NCBI RefSeq assembly: GCF_009827395.1
Contig: NZ_WTYX01000001.1
Coordinates: 1,307,722 to 1,371,721, forward strand
Source: Pontixanthobacter aquaemixtae
GTDB taxonomy: Bacteria > Pseudomonadota > Alphaproteobacteria > Sphingomonadales > Sphingomonadaceae
Direction of reading: 5' to 3'
DNA: 64,000 nt
The position numbers were made by a program, and so were the translations under genes. Below, piece after piece: positions 29,554-41,154 of the stretch. Below the pieces are notes generated by a model. It worked only from the letters and a program-made list of their open reading frames with translations. It had not been told where the DNA came from and ran no database searches. Positions within the stretch are counted from its first letter, which is position 1, and each line of letters opens with the position of its first letter.

Positions 29554-31376
29554 TACACCCGCTTCTTCGGCTTGATATATTCCGCATCGTCGGTGAGCGT
29601 ATATTCGTGGACCGGGCGGTAGTCGATTTTGACTTTGCCGCCTTTGCCGCCCCAGCCTTCAAACCAGGCGGCGGTGTGTTTCATCCACTGCTTGTCGTCA
29701 CGCTCGGGGAAATCCTCATGTGCGTGGGCGCCGCGGCTTTCTTTGCGGTTTTCGGCAGAGGTCATGGTTACGCTAGCCTGCGCGATCAGATTGTCGAGCT
29801 CGAGCGTTTCGATCAGGTCGCTGTTCCAGATAAGCGAGCGGTCGGACACTTTGATATCTGACATCTTCTTATAGGTCGCGGCGAGCTGTTTGACACCTTC
29901 CTTCATCAATTCGCTGTCACGGAACACAGCGGCGTGTTTCTGCATCGTCTTCTGCATATCGCTACGCAGTTCCGCCGTGGGCGTGCCGCCATCGGCATTG
30001 CGGAAGTGATCGACGCGGCTGAGCGCGAGATCCGCACTGTCTTTGGGCAGATCGGGCTGCGCCGCGCCGGGCTTGGTGATTTCTTTCAGGCGATGACCGG
30101 TTGCCCGGCCAAACACCACCAGATCGATCAGCGAGTTCGAGCCGAGACGGTTCGCACCGTGGACCGACACACAGGCCGCTTCGCCCACCGCAAACAGGCC
30201 CGGTACAACCGTGTCCGGATTGCCATCCTTGCCGATGGTCACGACTTCGCCGTGATAGTTACAGGGGATGCCGCCCATATTGTAGTGAACCGTCGGAGTC
30301 ACCGGCAGCGGTTCACGGGTCAGATCGACATTGGCGAAAATCTTGCCGCTTTCGGTAATGCCCGGCAGGCGATCGGCCAGCACTTCGGGATCTATATGAT
30401 CGAGGTGCAGATAGATATGGTCACCTTCGTCGCCGACACCGCGCCCTTCGCGCATTTCCAGCGCCATAGAGCGGCTGACAACATCGCGCGAAGCAAGGTC
30501 TTTGGCCGACGGCGCGTAACGCTCCATAAAGCGCTCGCCTTCGGAGTTGGTCAGATAGCCGCCTTCGCCGCGCGCACCCTCGGTAATCAGAACGCCCGCA
30601 CCGTAAATGCCGGTGGGGTGGAACTGGACGAATTCCATATCCTGCAATGGCAAGCCAGCGCGCAGAACCATACCGCCGCCATCGCCGGTGCATGTATGCG
30701 CCGATGTCGCGGTGTAATAGCAGCGGCCATAACCGCCGGTCGCCAGCACGACCGATTGCGCGCGGAAGCGGTGGATCGATCCATCGTCCAGGCACATCGC
30801 GATCACGCCAACGCATTTGCCCTCATTCATAATCAGGTCGAGCGCGAAATATTCGATGAAGAAGTCCGCATCATATTTCAGGCTCTGCTGATAGAGCGCG
30901 TGGAGCATCGCGTGGCCCGTGCGGTCAGCCGCAGCGCATGTCCGCTGGACCGGAGGCCCGTCGCCCATATTCTGCATATGGCCGCCAAATGGCCGCTGGT
31001 AGATTGTCCCGTCTTCGTTGCGCGAGAAAGGCACACCGGCATGTTCAAGCTCGTACACCGCTTGCGGCGCTTCGCGAACGAGATATTCGATCGCGTCCTG
31101 ATCGCCCAGCCAGTCTGACCCCTTCACCGTGTCATACATATGCCATGACCAGTGATCTGGCGTGTTATTGCCCAGCGACGCGGCAATGCCGCCTTGCGCC
31201 GCAACCGTGTGCGAACGGGTTGGGAAAACCTTGGAGATATTGGCCGTTTTCAGACCTGCTTCGGCGCTGCCCATGGTCGCGCGAAGGCCGGAGCCACCTG
31301 CACCGACAACGACGGTGTCATAAAGGTGATCGATAATCTTGTAGGCAGGCTGAGTGCCCGCTTCGGACGCGCTCAT
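29550..31376 (-). CDS. sdhA: Succinate dehydrogenase flavoprotein subunit
   Basis: Catalytic subunit of complex II, oxidising succinate to fumarate. 608 residues: [20 protein letters not shown] near the N-terminus binds FAD, the covalent FAD histidine is in [17 protein letters not shown], and [21 protein letters not shown] with the catalytic Arg and [18 protein letters not shown] follow. The ATG at 31376 (MSASEAGTQ) lies one base after the sdhD stop; the longer frame to 31433 is a shadow within sdhD. Part of sdhCDA; the iron-sulphur subunit gene is not adjacent. Confidence 0.96.
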   Translation of the reverse strand: MSASEAGTQPAYKIIDHLYDTVVVGAGGSGLRATMGSAEAGLKTANISKVFPTRSHTVAAQGGIAASLGNNTPDHWSWHMYDTVKGSDWLGDQDAIEYLVREAPQAVYELEHAGVPFSRNEDGTIYQRPFGGHMQNMGDGPPVQRTCAAADRTGHAMLHALYQQSLKYDADFFIEYFALDLIMNEGKCVGVIAMCLDDGSIHRFRAQSVVLATGGYGRCYYTATSAHTCTGDGGGMVLRAGLPLQDMEFVQFHPTGIYGAGVLITEGARGEGGYLTNSEGERFMERYAPSAKDLASRDVVSRSMALEMREGRGVGDEGDHIYLHLDHIDPEVLADRLPGITESGKIFANVDLTREPLPVTPTVHYNMGGIPCNYHGEVVTIGKDGNPDTVVPGLFAVGEAACVSVHGANRLGSNSLIDLVVFGRATGHRLKEITKPGAAQPDLPKDSADLALSRVDHFRNADGGTPTAELRSDMQKTMQKHAAVFRDSELMKEGVKQLAATYKKMSDIKVSDRSLIWNSDLIETLELDNLIAQASVTMTSAENRKESRGAHAHEDFPERDDKQWMKHTAAWFEGWGGKGGKVKIDYRPVHEYTLTDDAEYIKPKKRVY

Positions 31377-31377
31377 A

Positions 31378-31818
31378 TTAGCGGGCTCCCATTTGATTTT
31401 GAAGTTCGGCCAGCGCCCCTTCGGCGGCGGCATCGCCCTGCGCAGTCATAACGATCCGCGCGACAAAGAAGATACCCGCAACCGCACCGCCAACAGCAGC
31501 CAGATTGACCAATGCCAGCGCAGCAAATTTGTTGCCGGGAGTGTGGACGTAATCCTCGATCAGCACCTGCAAGCCATGATGTGCATGCCAGAACACGCAG
31601 ATGATCAGCAGGATCATCGCAGTCGCAGGCACACCGCCGGAGAGATATTCGCTCCACGTGCCATATGCCATATCGGGCAGCAGAATGATCGATGCGACCA
31701 GCCAGATCGTCAGCACAACATTGCCGATCGCGGTGAAGCGCTGGACCAGCCAGTGATGCGCGCCCTCGTGCGAGGAGCCGAGCCCGCGCACCTTACCAAG
31801 TGAGGTTCCGTTACCCAT
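31378..31818 (-). CDS. sdhD: Succinate dehydrogenase membrane anchor subunit
   Basis: Hydrophobic anchor of complex II with three transmembrane helices in 146 residues. [20 protein letters not shown] at the N-terminus (the conserved Arg near the quinone site) and [17 protein letters not shown] (haem-ligand His region) are typical. Between sdhC (12-base gap) and sdhA. Confidence 0.92.
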   Translation of the reverse strand: MGNGTSLGKVRGLGSSHEGAHHWLVQRFTAIGNVVLTIWLVASIILLPDMAYGTWSEYLSGGVPATAMILLIICVFWHAHHGLQVLIEDYVHTPGNKFAALALVNLAAVGGAVAGIFFVARIVMTAQGDAAAEGALAELQNQMGAR

Positions 31819-31829
31819 GGTCTATTTCC

Positions 31830-32264
31830 TCAGAGATACAGGATTGTGGCCCAGAAGCCGGCGGTCAAAAGAATGGCGATAATCGGGCTGGCGATGGACC
31901 ACATCTTGTTGGAATCCAGCTCGTACCCGGCGCCCACATCCAAAACAAAGTGGCGCAGGCCGCTGCACAGATGGTTGAAGAATGCCCAGCTCAGGCCGAT
32001 CACAACAATCTTCAGAATGATCTTGATGATCGAATAGAAAATCTCCGCCCCGCTCCATTCCAGCGCGGCCAGATCAGCCCACATCCAGCTTTGGAATGTC
32101 GCATAGGCATCCGGCCCGCCAGCCAGCGCGCCAAGCCACCAGAGCAACACGCCCAAACCGACAATCGCCATCCCGTCGCCCGAAATGCGATGCAAGATAG
32201 AGACCAGCATTGCCGGCCCCCACTTCCAAATCGATAAATGCGGTGAGAGGGGTCTGTTAGCCAT
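31830..32264 (-). CDS. sdhC: Succinate dehydrogenase cytochrome b556 subunit
   Basis: Haem-b binding anchor subunit, 144 residues. RPLSPHLSIWKWGPAMLVSI with SILHRISGD (quinone-site Ser/Arg) and HLCSGLRHFVLDVG (haem His) define the family, with three transmembrane helices. The ATG at 32264 gives MANRPLSPHLSIW; an in-frame extension of more than 300 residues upstream has no family similarity and overlaps the divergent SDR gene, so it is not coding. First gene of the sdhCDA operon. Confidence 0.93.
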   Translation of the reverse strand: MANRPLSPHLSIWKWGPAMLVSILHRISGDGMAIVGLGVLLWWLGALAGGPDAYATFQSWMWADLAALEWSGAEIFYSIIKIILKIVVIGLSWAFFNHLCSGLRHFVLDVGAGYELDSNKMWSIASPIIAILLTAGFWATILYL

Positions 32265-32372
32265 AAGTCCGTCCGGAAGAGTACCTGTTTGAGCCACTCC
32301 CTTAGCGCAATATGTGCGTGAAACAAGCAGAGTAGCGTGGACTTCTGATACAAAGTTCTGAATAGGTCCAAA

Positions 32373-33083
32373 ATGGACAGAATCCTCCTGACAGGATCGA
32401 GCAGAGGCATTGGGGCAGCCATCCGCACGCAGCTGGAGGAGCGCGGGGCGAAAGTGTTTGGCCATGCCTCCAAAGCCTATGACGAAGCGACAATCGGTGC
32501 AGATCTGGCGCAGGCCGGTGCGCCCGCAATGCTGTGGAAGACAGCAATGGATCGCTCTGGCGGTGCAATAGATGTTCTGATCAACAATGCCGGTCTGTTC
32601 GACGCGGTGCCGCTCGATGACAGCGACGAGGCGTGGCTGGAAAGCTGGCACAAGACGCTGCAAATCAATCTGACCGCAGCGGCTGAATTGTCCCGATTTG
32701 CGGTGCGCCACTGGCAGGAACGCGGCGTTGCTGGCCGAATCGTCCACATCGCCAGCCGCGCGGGCCATCGCGGTGACAGCCCCGCCCATTGGCACTATGC
32801 AGCCGCCAAAGGGGGAATGCTGGCGATGCACAAGACCATTGCGCGCGCCTATGCCAAGGACCGGATTTGCAGCTTTGCGGTCACGCCAGGCTTCACCGAT
32901 ACGGCGATGGCAGGGGATTATCTGGAAAGCCGCGGAGGAGCGGGCCTGCTCGCGGACATACCGCTGGGCCGCGTTGCCGAGCCGGACGAAATTGCCAATA
33001 TCGCGGTCTACTGCGCGCTCGATGCTCCCGAAAGTCTTACGGGCGCAACATTGGACGCAAATGGAGCCAGCTATGTTCGGTAA
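32373..33083 (+). CDS. SDR family oxidoreductase
   Basis: A 236-residue short-chain dehydrogenase with TGSSRGIG at residues 7-14, NNAGLF, the catalytic Ser in HIASRAGHRG and YAAAK. Its C-terminus GATLDANGASYVR resembles FabG-like enzymes but lacks the GG ending. It is divergent from sdhC and overlaps the start of the metallo-beta-lactamase gene by 11 bases. Substrate unknown. Confidence 0.88.
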   Translation: MDRILLTGSSRGIGAAIRTQLEERGAKVFGHASKAYDEATIGADLAQAGAPAMLWKTAMDRSGGAIDVLINNAGLFDAVPLDDSDEAWLESWHKTLQINLTAAAELSRFAVRHWQERGVAGRIVHIASRAGHRGDSPAHWHYAAAKGGMLAMHKTIARAYAKDRICSFAVTPGFTDTAMAGDYLESRGGAGLLADIPLGRVAEPDEIANIAVYCALDAPESLTGATLDANGASYVR

Positions 33084-34038
33084 ACCGCGCTTCATCGCTG
33101 CTCTCACGGCCGCCTGCGCAAGCGCGCTTTTGCTGTCTTGCTCTGCCCAACCCAACGCCCAACCCAACGCACAAGCCAGCGCACAGGCCAACGCCCAAGC
33201 TGGCGCACTGGAACAGCCGAACATCGCCGGGGCAAAGGAATTCCAGCCATTTCTGGCGGCCTGCAAACCATGGGATGACTGGGACAAGCCCGCCCCGCCT
33301 TTCAAGGTTCATGGCAATAGCTATTACGTCGGGACATGCGGGATCGCGGCAATCCTGATCACCGGCGATGAAGGCCACGTCCTGATCGATACGGGCACGC
33401 GCAAAGGCGCAGAAGTGGTCGCGGCCAACATCCAGACGCTTGGCTTCAAGCTGGAAGATGTTGCGGTGATCCTCCACACCCACGAACATTTCGACCATGT
33501 CGGCGGTTTTGCGTGGATGCGCGAACAAACCGGCGCACAGATCTTCGCGTCTCCTGAAGCTGCCAAGGCGCTCGAAAGCGGCATTGTCTCCGAAGATGAT
33601 CCGCAATCGGGAATGCACGACCCGATGGAACCGGTGATCGTTGCCGGTGTGCTGACGGACGATTTTTCCAGCGACACACCGTTGAACCAGCTGACCATGA
33701 TCAAAACACCGGGCCATTCGCCGGGTGCGCTTAGCTGGCAATGGGAAAGTTGCGCCCTAAACGACTGTAAAACGATTGTTTTCGCAGATAGTTTAAGCCC
33801 GATCAGCCGCGATAACTATAGGTTTGGAGATCACCTTAACTATCTCTCCGCATATCGCGAAGGAATCGAGCGATTGGGATCAGTTAAATGCGACATTTTA
33901 CTCACGCCCCACCCTTCGCACAGCCAAATGCTGGAACGGATGCGGGCAGGCGGCCTGAACGACCCGAACGCATGCTCAGACTATGCGCGCAAGAAACGTG
34001 CTGATCTTGCGGACAGACTACGAAAAGAAGGCGCATAG
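33073..34038 (+). CDS. bla: Subclass B3 metallo-beta-lactamase, lipoprotein
   Basis: A predicted zinc beta-lactamase of 321 residues. The signal ends in a lipobox (SALLLSCSAQ), so the enzyme is probably membrane-anchored. A low-complexity linker rich in Ala, Gln, Asn and Pro (residues about 25-43) separates the anchor from the enzyme. The zinc ligands are all present: HEHFDHVGG (His116, His118, Asp120, His121 in BBL numbering), GHSPGALSW (His196) and PHPSHSQM (His263), the B3 set. Overall layout matches B3 enzymes such as those found in Erythrobacter. It overlaps the SDR gene upstream. Confidence 0.87.
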   Translation: MFGKPRFIAALTAACASALLLSCSAQPNAQPNAQASAQANAQAGALEQPNIAGAKEFQPFLAACKPWDDWDKPAPPFKVHGNSYYVGTCGIAAILITGDEGHVLIDTGTRKGAEVVAANIQTLGFKLEDVAVILHTHEHFDHVGGFAWMREQTGAQIFASPEAAKALESGIVSEDDPQSGMHDPMEPVIVAGVLTDDFSSDTPLNQLTMIKTPGHSPGALSWQWESCALNDCKTIVFADSLSPISRDNYRFGDHLNYLSAYREGIERLGSVKCDILLTPHPSHSQMLERMRAGGLNDPNACSDYARKKRADLADRLRKEGA

Positions 34039-34042
34039 CCCG

Positions 34043-34954
34043 ATGTCGGACAGCTGGAAGATCACCGCCTTTGCCAACAAGGCGGATGTCGAAAATGCAC
34101 TGCTGGCGCATGATGAGGCGCTCAATTGGGATCATGAGATAGTGCTGTCCGGCAGCGAGATCGCCGAGGATAGCCCGCAAGACTGGAAGCTGGAGGCGTG
34201 GCTCCCGCGCAAACCGGACGAGAATGACACCGCAGCGATCGCAGCATTGTTTGCAGGAATTGCCCCCGAACTGACGATCGACCGGCTGGAGGAACAGGAC
34301 TGGCTCACGCTCAGCCAGCACGGTGTCGATCCGATCCATGCGGGCAAATTCTATATCCACACGCCCGATCATCCCGCCAATGACAATTCGGCGACGACCA
34401 GCATCACCATCCCCGCCAGCCAGGCCTTCGGCACCGGCCAGCATGAAACGACCGCAGGGTGTCTGGCGATGCTGACCTTGATGAAACGGTCGGGTGTTGC
34501 CGCGCGCAATGTGGCCGATATCGGCACGGGAACCGGTCTGCTTGCCTTCGCCGCGCTTGATCTTTGGCCCGGCGCCTTTGCCACCGCCAGCGATATCGAC
34601 CCGGTCTGCACCGGCGTGGTCGAAGCCAACGCCGCGACCAACAATTTTGCCCTCGGCCATCGGCGCGGGGAATTGACCATGGTGATTGCCGACGGGATGG
34701 ACGATCCGCTGCTGCAAGCGCGCGGCCCCTATGATGTGTTGATCGCCAATATCCTGGCCGGTCCGCTGGTCGATCTCGCGCCCGATTTTGCCGAATGCGT
34801 GCCCGCTGGCGGGCATCTGGTGCTGGCCGGTTTGATCACCAAGCAGGAAAGGCGCGTGCGCCGCGCCTATCGCCGCGCAGGCTTCCGGTTGGCGAAACGG
34901 CTGGTCAAGGGCGATTGGTCCATTCTCTGGCTGCGCAAGCGGCGCAAGGTCTAA
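34043..34954 (+). CDS. prmA: Ribosomal protein L11 methyltransferase
   Basis: SAM-dependent methyltransferase modifying ribosomal protein L11. 303 residues; SITIPASQAFGTGQHETTAG is the PrmA signature, followed by VADIGTGTGLLAFAAL (SAM motif I), ASDIDPVC and the catalytic-loop motif YDVLIANILAGPLVDLAPD (NI-A). The ATG at 34043 (MSDSWKITAF) lies 4 bases after the metallo-beta-lactamase stop, so the genes may be co-transcribed. Convergent with the CinA-like gene, overlapping by 4 bases. Confidence 0.94.
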   Translation: MSDSWKITAFANKADVENALLAHDEALNWDHEIVLSGSEIAEDSPQDWKLEAWLPRKPDENDTAAIAALFAGIAPELTIDRLEEQDWLTLSQHGVDPIHAGKFYIHTPDHPANDNSATTSITIPASQAFGTGQHETTAGCLAMLTLMKRSGVAARNVADIGTGTGLLAFAALDLWPGAFATASDIDPVCTGVVEANAATNNFALGHRRGELTMVIADGMDDPLLQARGPYDVLIANILAGPLVDLAPDFAECVPAGGHLVLAGLITKQERRVRRAYRRAGFRLAKRLVKGDWSILWLRKRRKV

Positions 34955-35445
34955 CCCGCCGACAGCCTCTCTGCGAAGAATGACAGCGCGGCCGCGGTGA
35001 AGGCCCACATATTGGCGATGCGTTCGTCGCTTTGCGTTTCGGTGATCTGCGTCCATTCGCCCTGCGGGCCGGCCAAGGCGGCGCAGCTTCGCCCGGCGGC
35101 GGCTCCGCTCGGGTGTTTGCTCCCGCCGACAGAGCCGCTTACCGCCAGCCCCCAATGCGCACCAAAGTTTTCGCGGATCGATCGCGCCTGCAGCAAGGCA
35201 TAGTCCTCGCTCGCGCCGCGCATGCCCTTATAGGCCTTGGCCGGCTGATCGAACAGAATGTCGCGCGCGCGGAAGGAATAAACGACACCGCCACCGACAA
35301 AGAAATCCAGCGCCCCCGGTACGGTCAGCAGCGACGCCGCGATCAGACCGCCCGTTGCGCCATCGGCGACAGCCACTTTCTCCCCCCGTTCGCGCAGCAA
35401 ACCGGCTATTTTAACCGTGGTCGGGTGCAATTGCTCGAGTGTCAT
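34951..35445 (-). CDS. CinA-family protein with altered catalytic motif
   Basis: A 164-residue protein of the CinA C-terminal (PncC, nicotinamide-nucleotide amidohydrolase) family. The fold is recognisable from VAVADGATGGLIAASLLTVP and FFVGGGVVYSFRARDILF. The normal catalytic segment ESCTGG reads DGATGG here, so the nucleophilic Ser is missing, and the usual SGIAGPDGG loop is SGSVGGSKHP. It is therefore unlikely to be a normal amidase. It overlaps the DUF4166 gene by 4 bases and heads no operon of its own. Confidence 0.82.
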   Translation of the reverse strand: MTLEQLHPTTVKIAGLLRERGEKVAVADGATGGLIAASLLTVPGALDFFVGGGVVYSFRARDILFDQPAKAYKGMRGASEDYALLQARSIRENFGAHWGLAVSGSVGGSKHPSGAAAGRSCAALAGPQGEWTQITETQSDERIANMWAFTAAALSFFAERLSAG

Positions 35446-36020
35446 GTGCTGTTCTCCGCTTCCCCGGTATCGGGCGATAGCGCGCCCTTATATGTCACGA
35501 TCAGGCCCACAAAGGGCGCGGCGATTTCCACGTCGAAGCGGAAAAAGCCATCACGCTCGCTTTCAAAGCTGTCTCCGCCGGGCATGAGAAATCCGGGCAT
35601 GGGCACGCCCAGCAGTGACCATTTCTTCGGCACCAAGAGCAACCTGCCATCGCTGACAACCAATGCCATTGTCGCCGAGACGGGGCCAAACCGTTCGGTG
35701 AGAAGTCCTGCACCTTCTTCGCTTCCCTGCGACTGGACGGAGTGGAACTTTCGGCCGCCGAAATTGCGCGTCCATCTTTCGCCATTCTTCTCCGGCGCAA
35801 AAGTGACCGTCACCGGCACATTCGATCCCGCTGCGGGAAAGCCGAAGATTGCCGCAGCGATCCTTGAAAGCACACCCGTCCCCCGGGTGATATCCGCGGC
35901 CCCGCTCCAGCTTCGCAATTCGCTGCTGTCATGCAGCTGTTTGACCTTTGGCGGGAGCCCATCGAACGCGACGCCCATTATCCTTCGGTAAAGAGGCAAC
36001 GGACCGCCCGGGCGCGACAT
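35442..36020 (-). CDS. DUF4166 domain protein
   Basis: A 192-residue protein that is almost entirely a DUF4166 domain: LYRRIMGVAFDGLPPKVKQL, FGFPAAGSNVPVTVTF, WTRNFGGRKF and LTERFGPVSA are family landmarks. The domain is often found alone or fused to saccharopine-dehydrogenase-like proteins; its function is unknown. ATG at 36020 shares ATGA with the stop of the sterol desaturase gene. Confidence 0.83.
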   Translation of the reverse strand: MSRPGGPLPLYRRIMGVAFDGLPPKVKQLHDSSELRSWSGAADITRGTGVLSRIAAAIFGFPAAGSNVPVTVTFAPEKNGERWTRNFGGRKFHSVQSQGSEEGAGLLTERFGPVSATMALVVSDGRLLLVPKKWSLLGVPMPGFLMPGGDSFESERDGFFRFDVEIAAPFVGLIVTYKGALSPDTGEAENST

Positions 36021-37198
36021 CAATCTGTCTTTTCGCCCGTGCGCGTCCACGGATAGAGGAACTGCCCGGCATAGCCGCGCGGCACGTCTTCGGGGATGCC
36101 GTAATCCTTCGGCCAGCGATCTTCGGGCAAGTGGAAAGTGCCGAACATCTTGTCGATCCACGGGAAATGGATCGCGAAATTGACGTCAAACGCCTCGCGC
36201 TCCAACCCGTGGTGCCAATGGTGAAAACGCGGCGTCGCGAGCCAGTGGCCCAGCCGGTTGAAATTGCCGCCGACATTGGCGTGCAATAGCGAGGAATAGA
36301 CATAGACGAAACCGATATAGGCCTGCAGCACCGACGGGCTGAAGCCCAGCGTGAACAGCGGCAGCGATGTCACCATCCGCAGCATGATCACTTCGACAAT
36401 ATGCATCCGCGATCCGGCCAGCCAGTCCATGCTCTTGGCGCTGTGATGCACCGCATGGAAACCCCACAGAAACGGCACCTGATGGAACAGCCGGTGGTAC
36501 CAATATTGCGCGAGGTCAGAGACAAACACCGCGATCAGGAATTGCAGCACCCACGGAATATCCGCCACAAAGGCGCGGAACGCATCCAAGCCTCCGGTGG
36601 CCTCGTTGATGAAGTTTGACGGGGCGAGCGTCAGGAATGCCAGAATTTGCACAAACATTGTGCTGATCAGGAAATAGAACAAATCCTCCCGCCATTCATT
36701 GCGGAACAATCTTTGTTCGCGCCGGTGCGGGCGGAACCGTTCGAGCGGGGCGAACATGAACCCTGTCGCCAGCAGATTGACGATGAAAAAGTCGAGCCCG
36801 AAGAAAACCCCCAGGCTTCGTGTGCCATCGGCTTCGACATTGGACCCGCCGAGCAACGCCGCCGCGATCCCGATCATCAGCGCCATCAGACCGAGAGCTT
36901 TGCGCGGTCTGAGAAGCAGGCTGAGCAAGGACAGCACATAGCTAGCCAACAGCACAGCATGCAGCACCACGCGGAAACCGCCCCATTGCTTGATTAGCTC
37001 CAGCTCTGGCGTGGCAAACCATTCGGGAAATTTGAGCGCGATCACCAGCAGCAGAGCGCTGATCGCCAATAGCAGCGCAAAAAAGCCGGAAAGCCACCCG
37101 CTGCCAAATCGCCTTACTTCGCGCGGCGATTCCAGATCGCGCATAAGCTGACGCAGGAATGGCCGCGCCGCATCGTCAATTTTCTCTTCGATTTTCAT
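36020..37198 (-). CDS. Sterol desaturase / fatty acid hydroxylase family protein
   Basis: A 392-residue di-iron membrane oxygenase. About six transmembrane helices; the eight-histidine motif is visible as YHRLFH, WGFHAVHHSAKSM and RFHHWHHGLER. The substrate could be a lipid, carotenoid or hopanoid-type compound; the sequence does not decide. Overlaps the beta-lactamase-like gene upstream by 4 bases and the DUF4166 gene downstream. Confidence 0.88.
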   Translation of the reverse strand: MKIEEKIDDAARPFLRQLMRDLESPREVRRFGSGWLSGFFALLLAISALLLVIALKFPEWFATPELELIKQWGGFRVVLHAVLLASYVLSLLSLLLRPRKALGLMALMIGIAAALLGGSNVEADGTRSLGVFFGLDFFIVNLLATGFMFAPLERFRPHRREQRLFRNEWREDLFYFLISTMFVQILAFLTLAPSNFINEATGGLDAFRAFVADIPWVLQFLIAVFVSDLAQYWYHRLFHQVPFLWGFHAVHHSAKSMDWLAGSRMHIVEVIMLRMVTSLPLFTLGFSPSVLQAYIGFVYVYSSLLHANVGGNFNRLGHWLATPRFHHWHHGLEREAFDVNFAIHFPWIDKMFGTFHLPEDRWPKDYGIPEDVPRGYAGQFLYPWTRTGEKTD

Positions 37199-38360
37199 AT
37201 TGCCCCGTCCCGTTCGCTGGTGTCAGTGGGAGGTAACATCTCCACCGGCACCGGCTGCCCTTTGGCATCAAAGTGATAGTGTACCGTTGCCGCAACAATT
37301 GCGTGCATCAATTCCATTCGCTGCGGCACGGGCACCGCAGTGCGCCCGATCATCACCACCACGGCGTAGCGGCTCCCGTCGGGCGCGGTGAGGATGCCGA
37401 CATCATTGTAACCGGCTTGCTCCCCAATCACGCCCGGCGGAACAATATCGAGAACCTGCCCGGTGCCGGTTTTGTGGCCGATCAACCAGCCAGCGGGAAC
37501 CCCGCCCTTCAACCGGTTGGGCCCGCTTTTCACATTCGCGAGGAGATCAAGAAAATGCGCGGTAGTCGGCGCTTCCAGCAATTCCCCCTTGGCCAGCTTT
37601 CCCAGCGCATCGGCAATCGCCACCGGGCTCGCGCCATCGACGGGATCAAGCACATAGGCATCGAATGCTTCTTTGCGCTGCGCCTCGGGCACCGCCTTGC
37701 GCACTTCGAAAAACCGTTTGCCGAAGGAATAGGATGGATCCCATTGCAGACCGGCCAGCGCGCTTTGCATTTCGCGTTCGCCGGGGCCGAATTTGATTGC
37801 GCCCAGCCCGGCAGCGGCGATGGCGTTGCGCACCCCGGGCGGCCCGCCAACGCGCTTCAGCAGCATATCATTGGCGGTGTTGTCACTCTCGGTAATCGCC
37901 CGCCTCAGCAAATCACCATAATCGGTATGGAACGCACCGCGCGCCAGCACGATTTTGCGCACGGGCTGGTGAAACAGTGTGAGATCGCTACGCCGGATCG
38001 ATACCGGCTCGGCCAATTCCAGCGTGCCTTCGTCAACCTTTTGCAATGCCGCCAGCGCGACCCATAATTTGCTCAGGCTCTGCTGCGGGAACAGCCGTTC
38101 GCCGTTGTAATGAACGGTCCGGTCACGCGCAATATCGTGGATCGCGACCCCCAGATATCCGTCAAACCCGTTGGCCGCTGCAAACAACGCATTATCGAGC
38201 GCGCGTTCCTCTGCCGATAGCATCGGCGCATAACTCCGCTCGGCCACCGGCTCTCCGGCGGCCGCTTGTTCCTGATCGCCTTGCGTGCCGGGAAAGTCGC
38301 ACGCGGTCAGAACCATGCAGCCAAGCGCCGCGAGTGCCCAACGAACGGGCCGCCGCCACA

Positions 38361-38361
<1 letters not shown>
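37195..38361 (-). CDS. Class A beta-lactamase-like serine hydrolase, lipoprotein
   Basis: A 388-residue serine beta-lactamase/transpeptidase-fold enzyme. Lipoprotein signal with lipobox VLTACD. The active-site set is SLSK in PQQSLSKLWVALAAL, SDN in AITESDNTANDMLL, and KTG in IGHKTGTGQ, which is the class A pattern. The omega-loop ExxLN motif is not obvious (region FGPGEREMQSALAG), so true beta-lactamase activity is uncertain. Longer than typical class A enzymes by about 100 residues. ATG at 38361 overlaps the ligA stop. Confidence 0.82.
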
Positions 38362-40922
<2,561 letters not shown>

Positions 40923-40923
<1 letters not shown>

Positions 40924-41106
40924 CACAGTTTCTCCAATATTGTCACCACCAGCGCACGCCGCTCTGCAAATCCGAGCTGCTCATATAGGCCGTTCGCGCC
41001 ATGACTATGCACTTGGGCGCAGGTAGGCCCGGTCACCGCGCATACTCGAAGCCCCGGCGCATCCAAGGTTCCTCTCCCTTCACTAAGCCCCCTTGCCTCT
41101 GTATGT
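40923..41106 (-). pseudogene. Possible remnant of a GNAT acetyltransferase
   Basis: An open frame of about 60 codons with no plausible start ends at 40923. Its C-terminus GLYEQLGFAERRALVVTILE looks like the last strand-helix of a GNAT acetyltransferase (LYExLGF motif). The stop overlaps the ATG of the ABM gene in a TGATG arrangement, as if the two once formed an operon. The rest of the gene is missing. The call rests on one short motif. Confidence 0.35.
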
Positions 41107-41154
41107 CACGTGCTTACAGCATGATCTGCACATAGACTTTGGGGGAGGATATCA

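Noticed and set aside
29934-31118. Long plus-strand open frame opposite sdhA
   Set aside because: It is a shadow of sdhA on the other strand in GC-rich DNA; no family similarity and no ribosome-binding site.
32265-33305. Long N-terminal extension in frame with sdhC
   Set aside because: The extension overlaps the divergent SDR and metallo-beta-lactamase genes and has no SdhC similarity; the ATG at 32264 matches the family.
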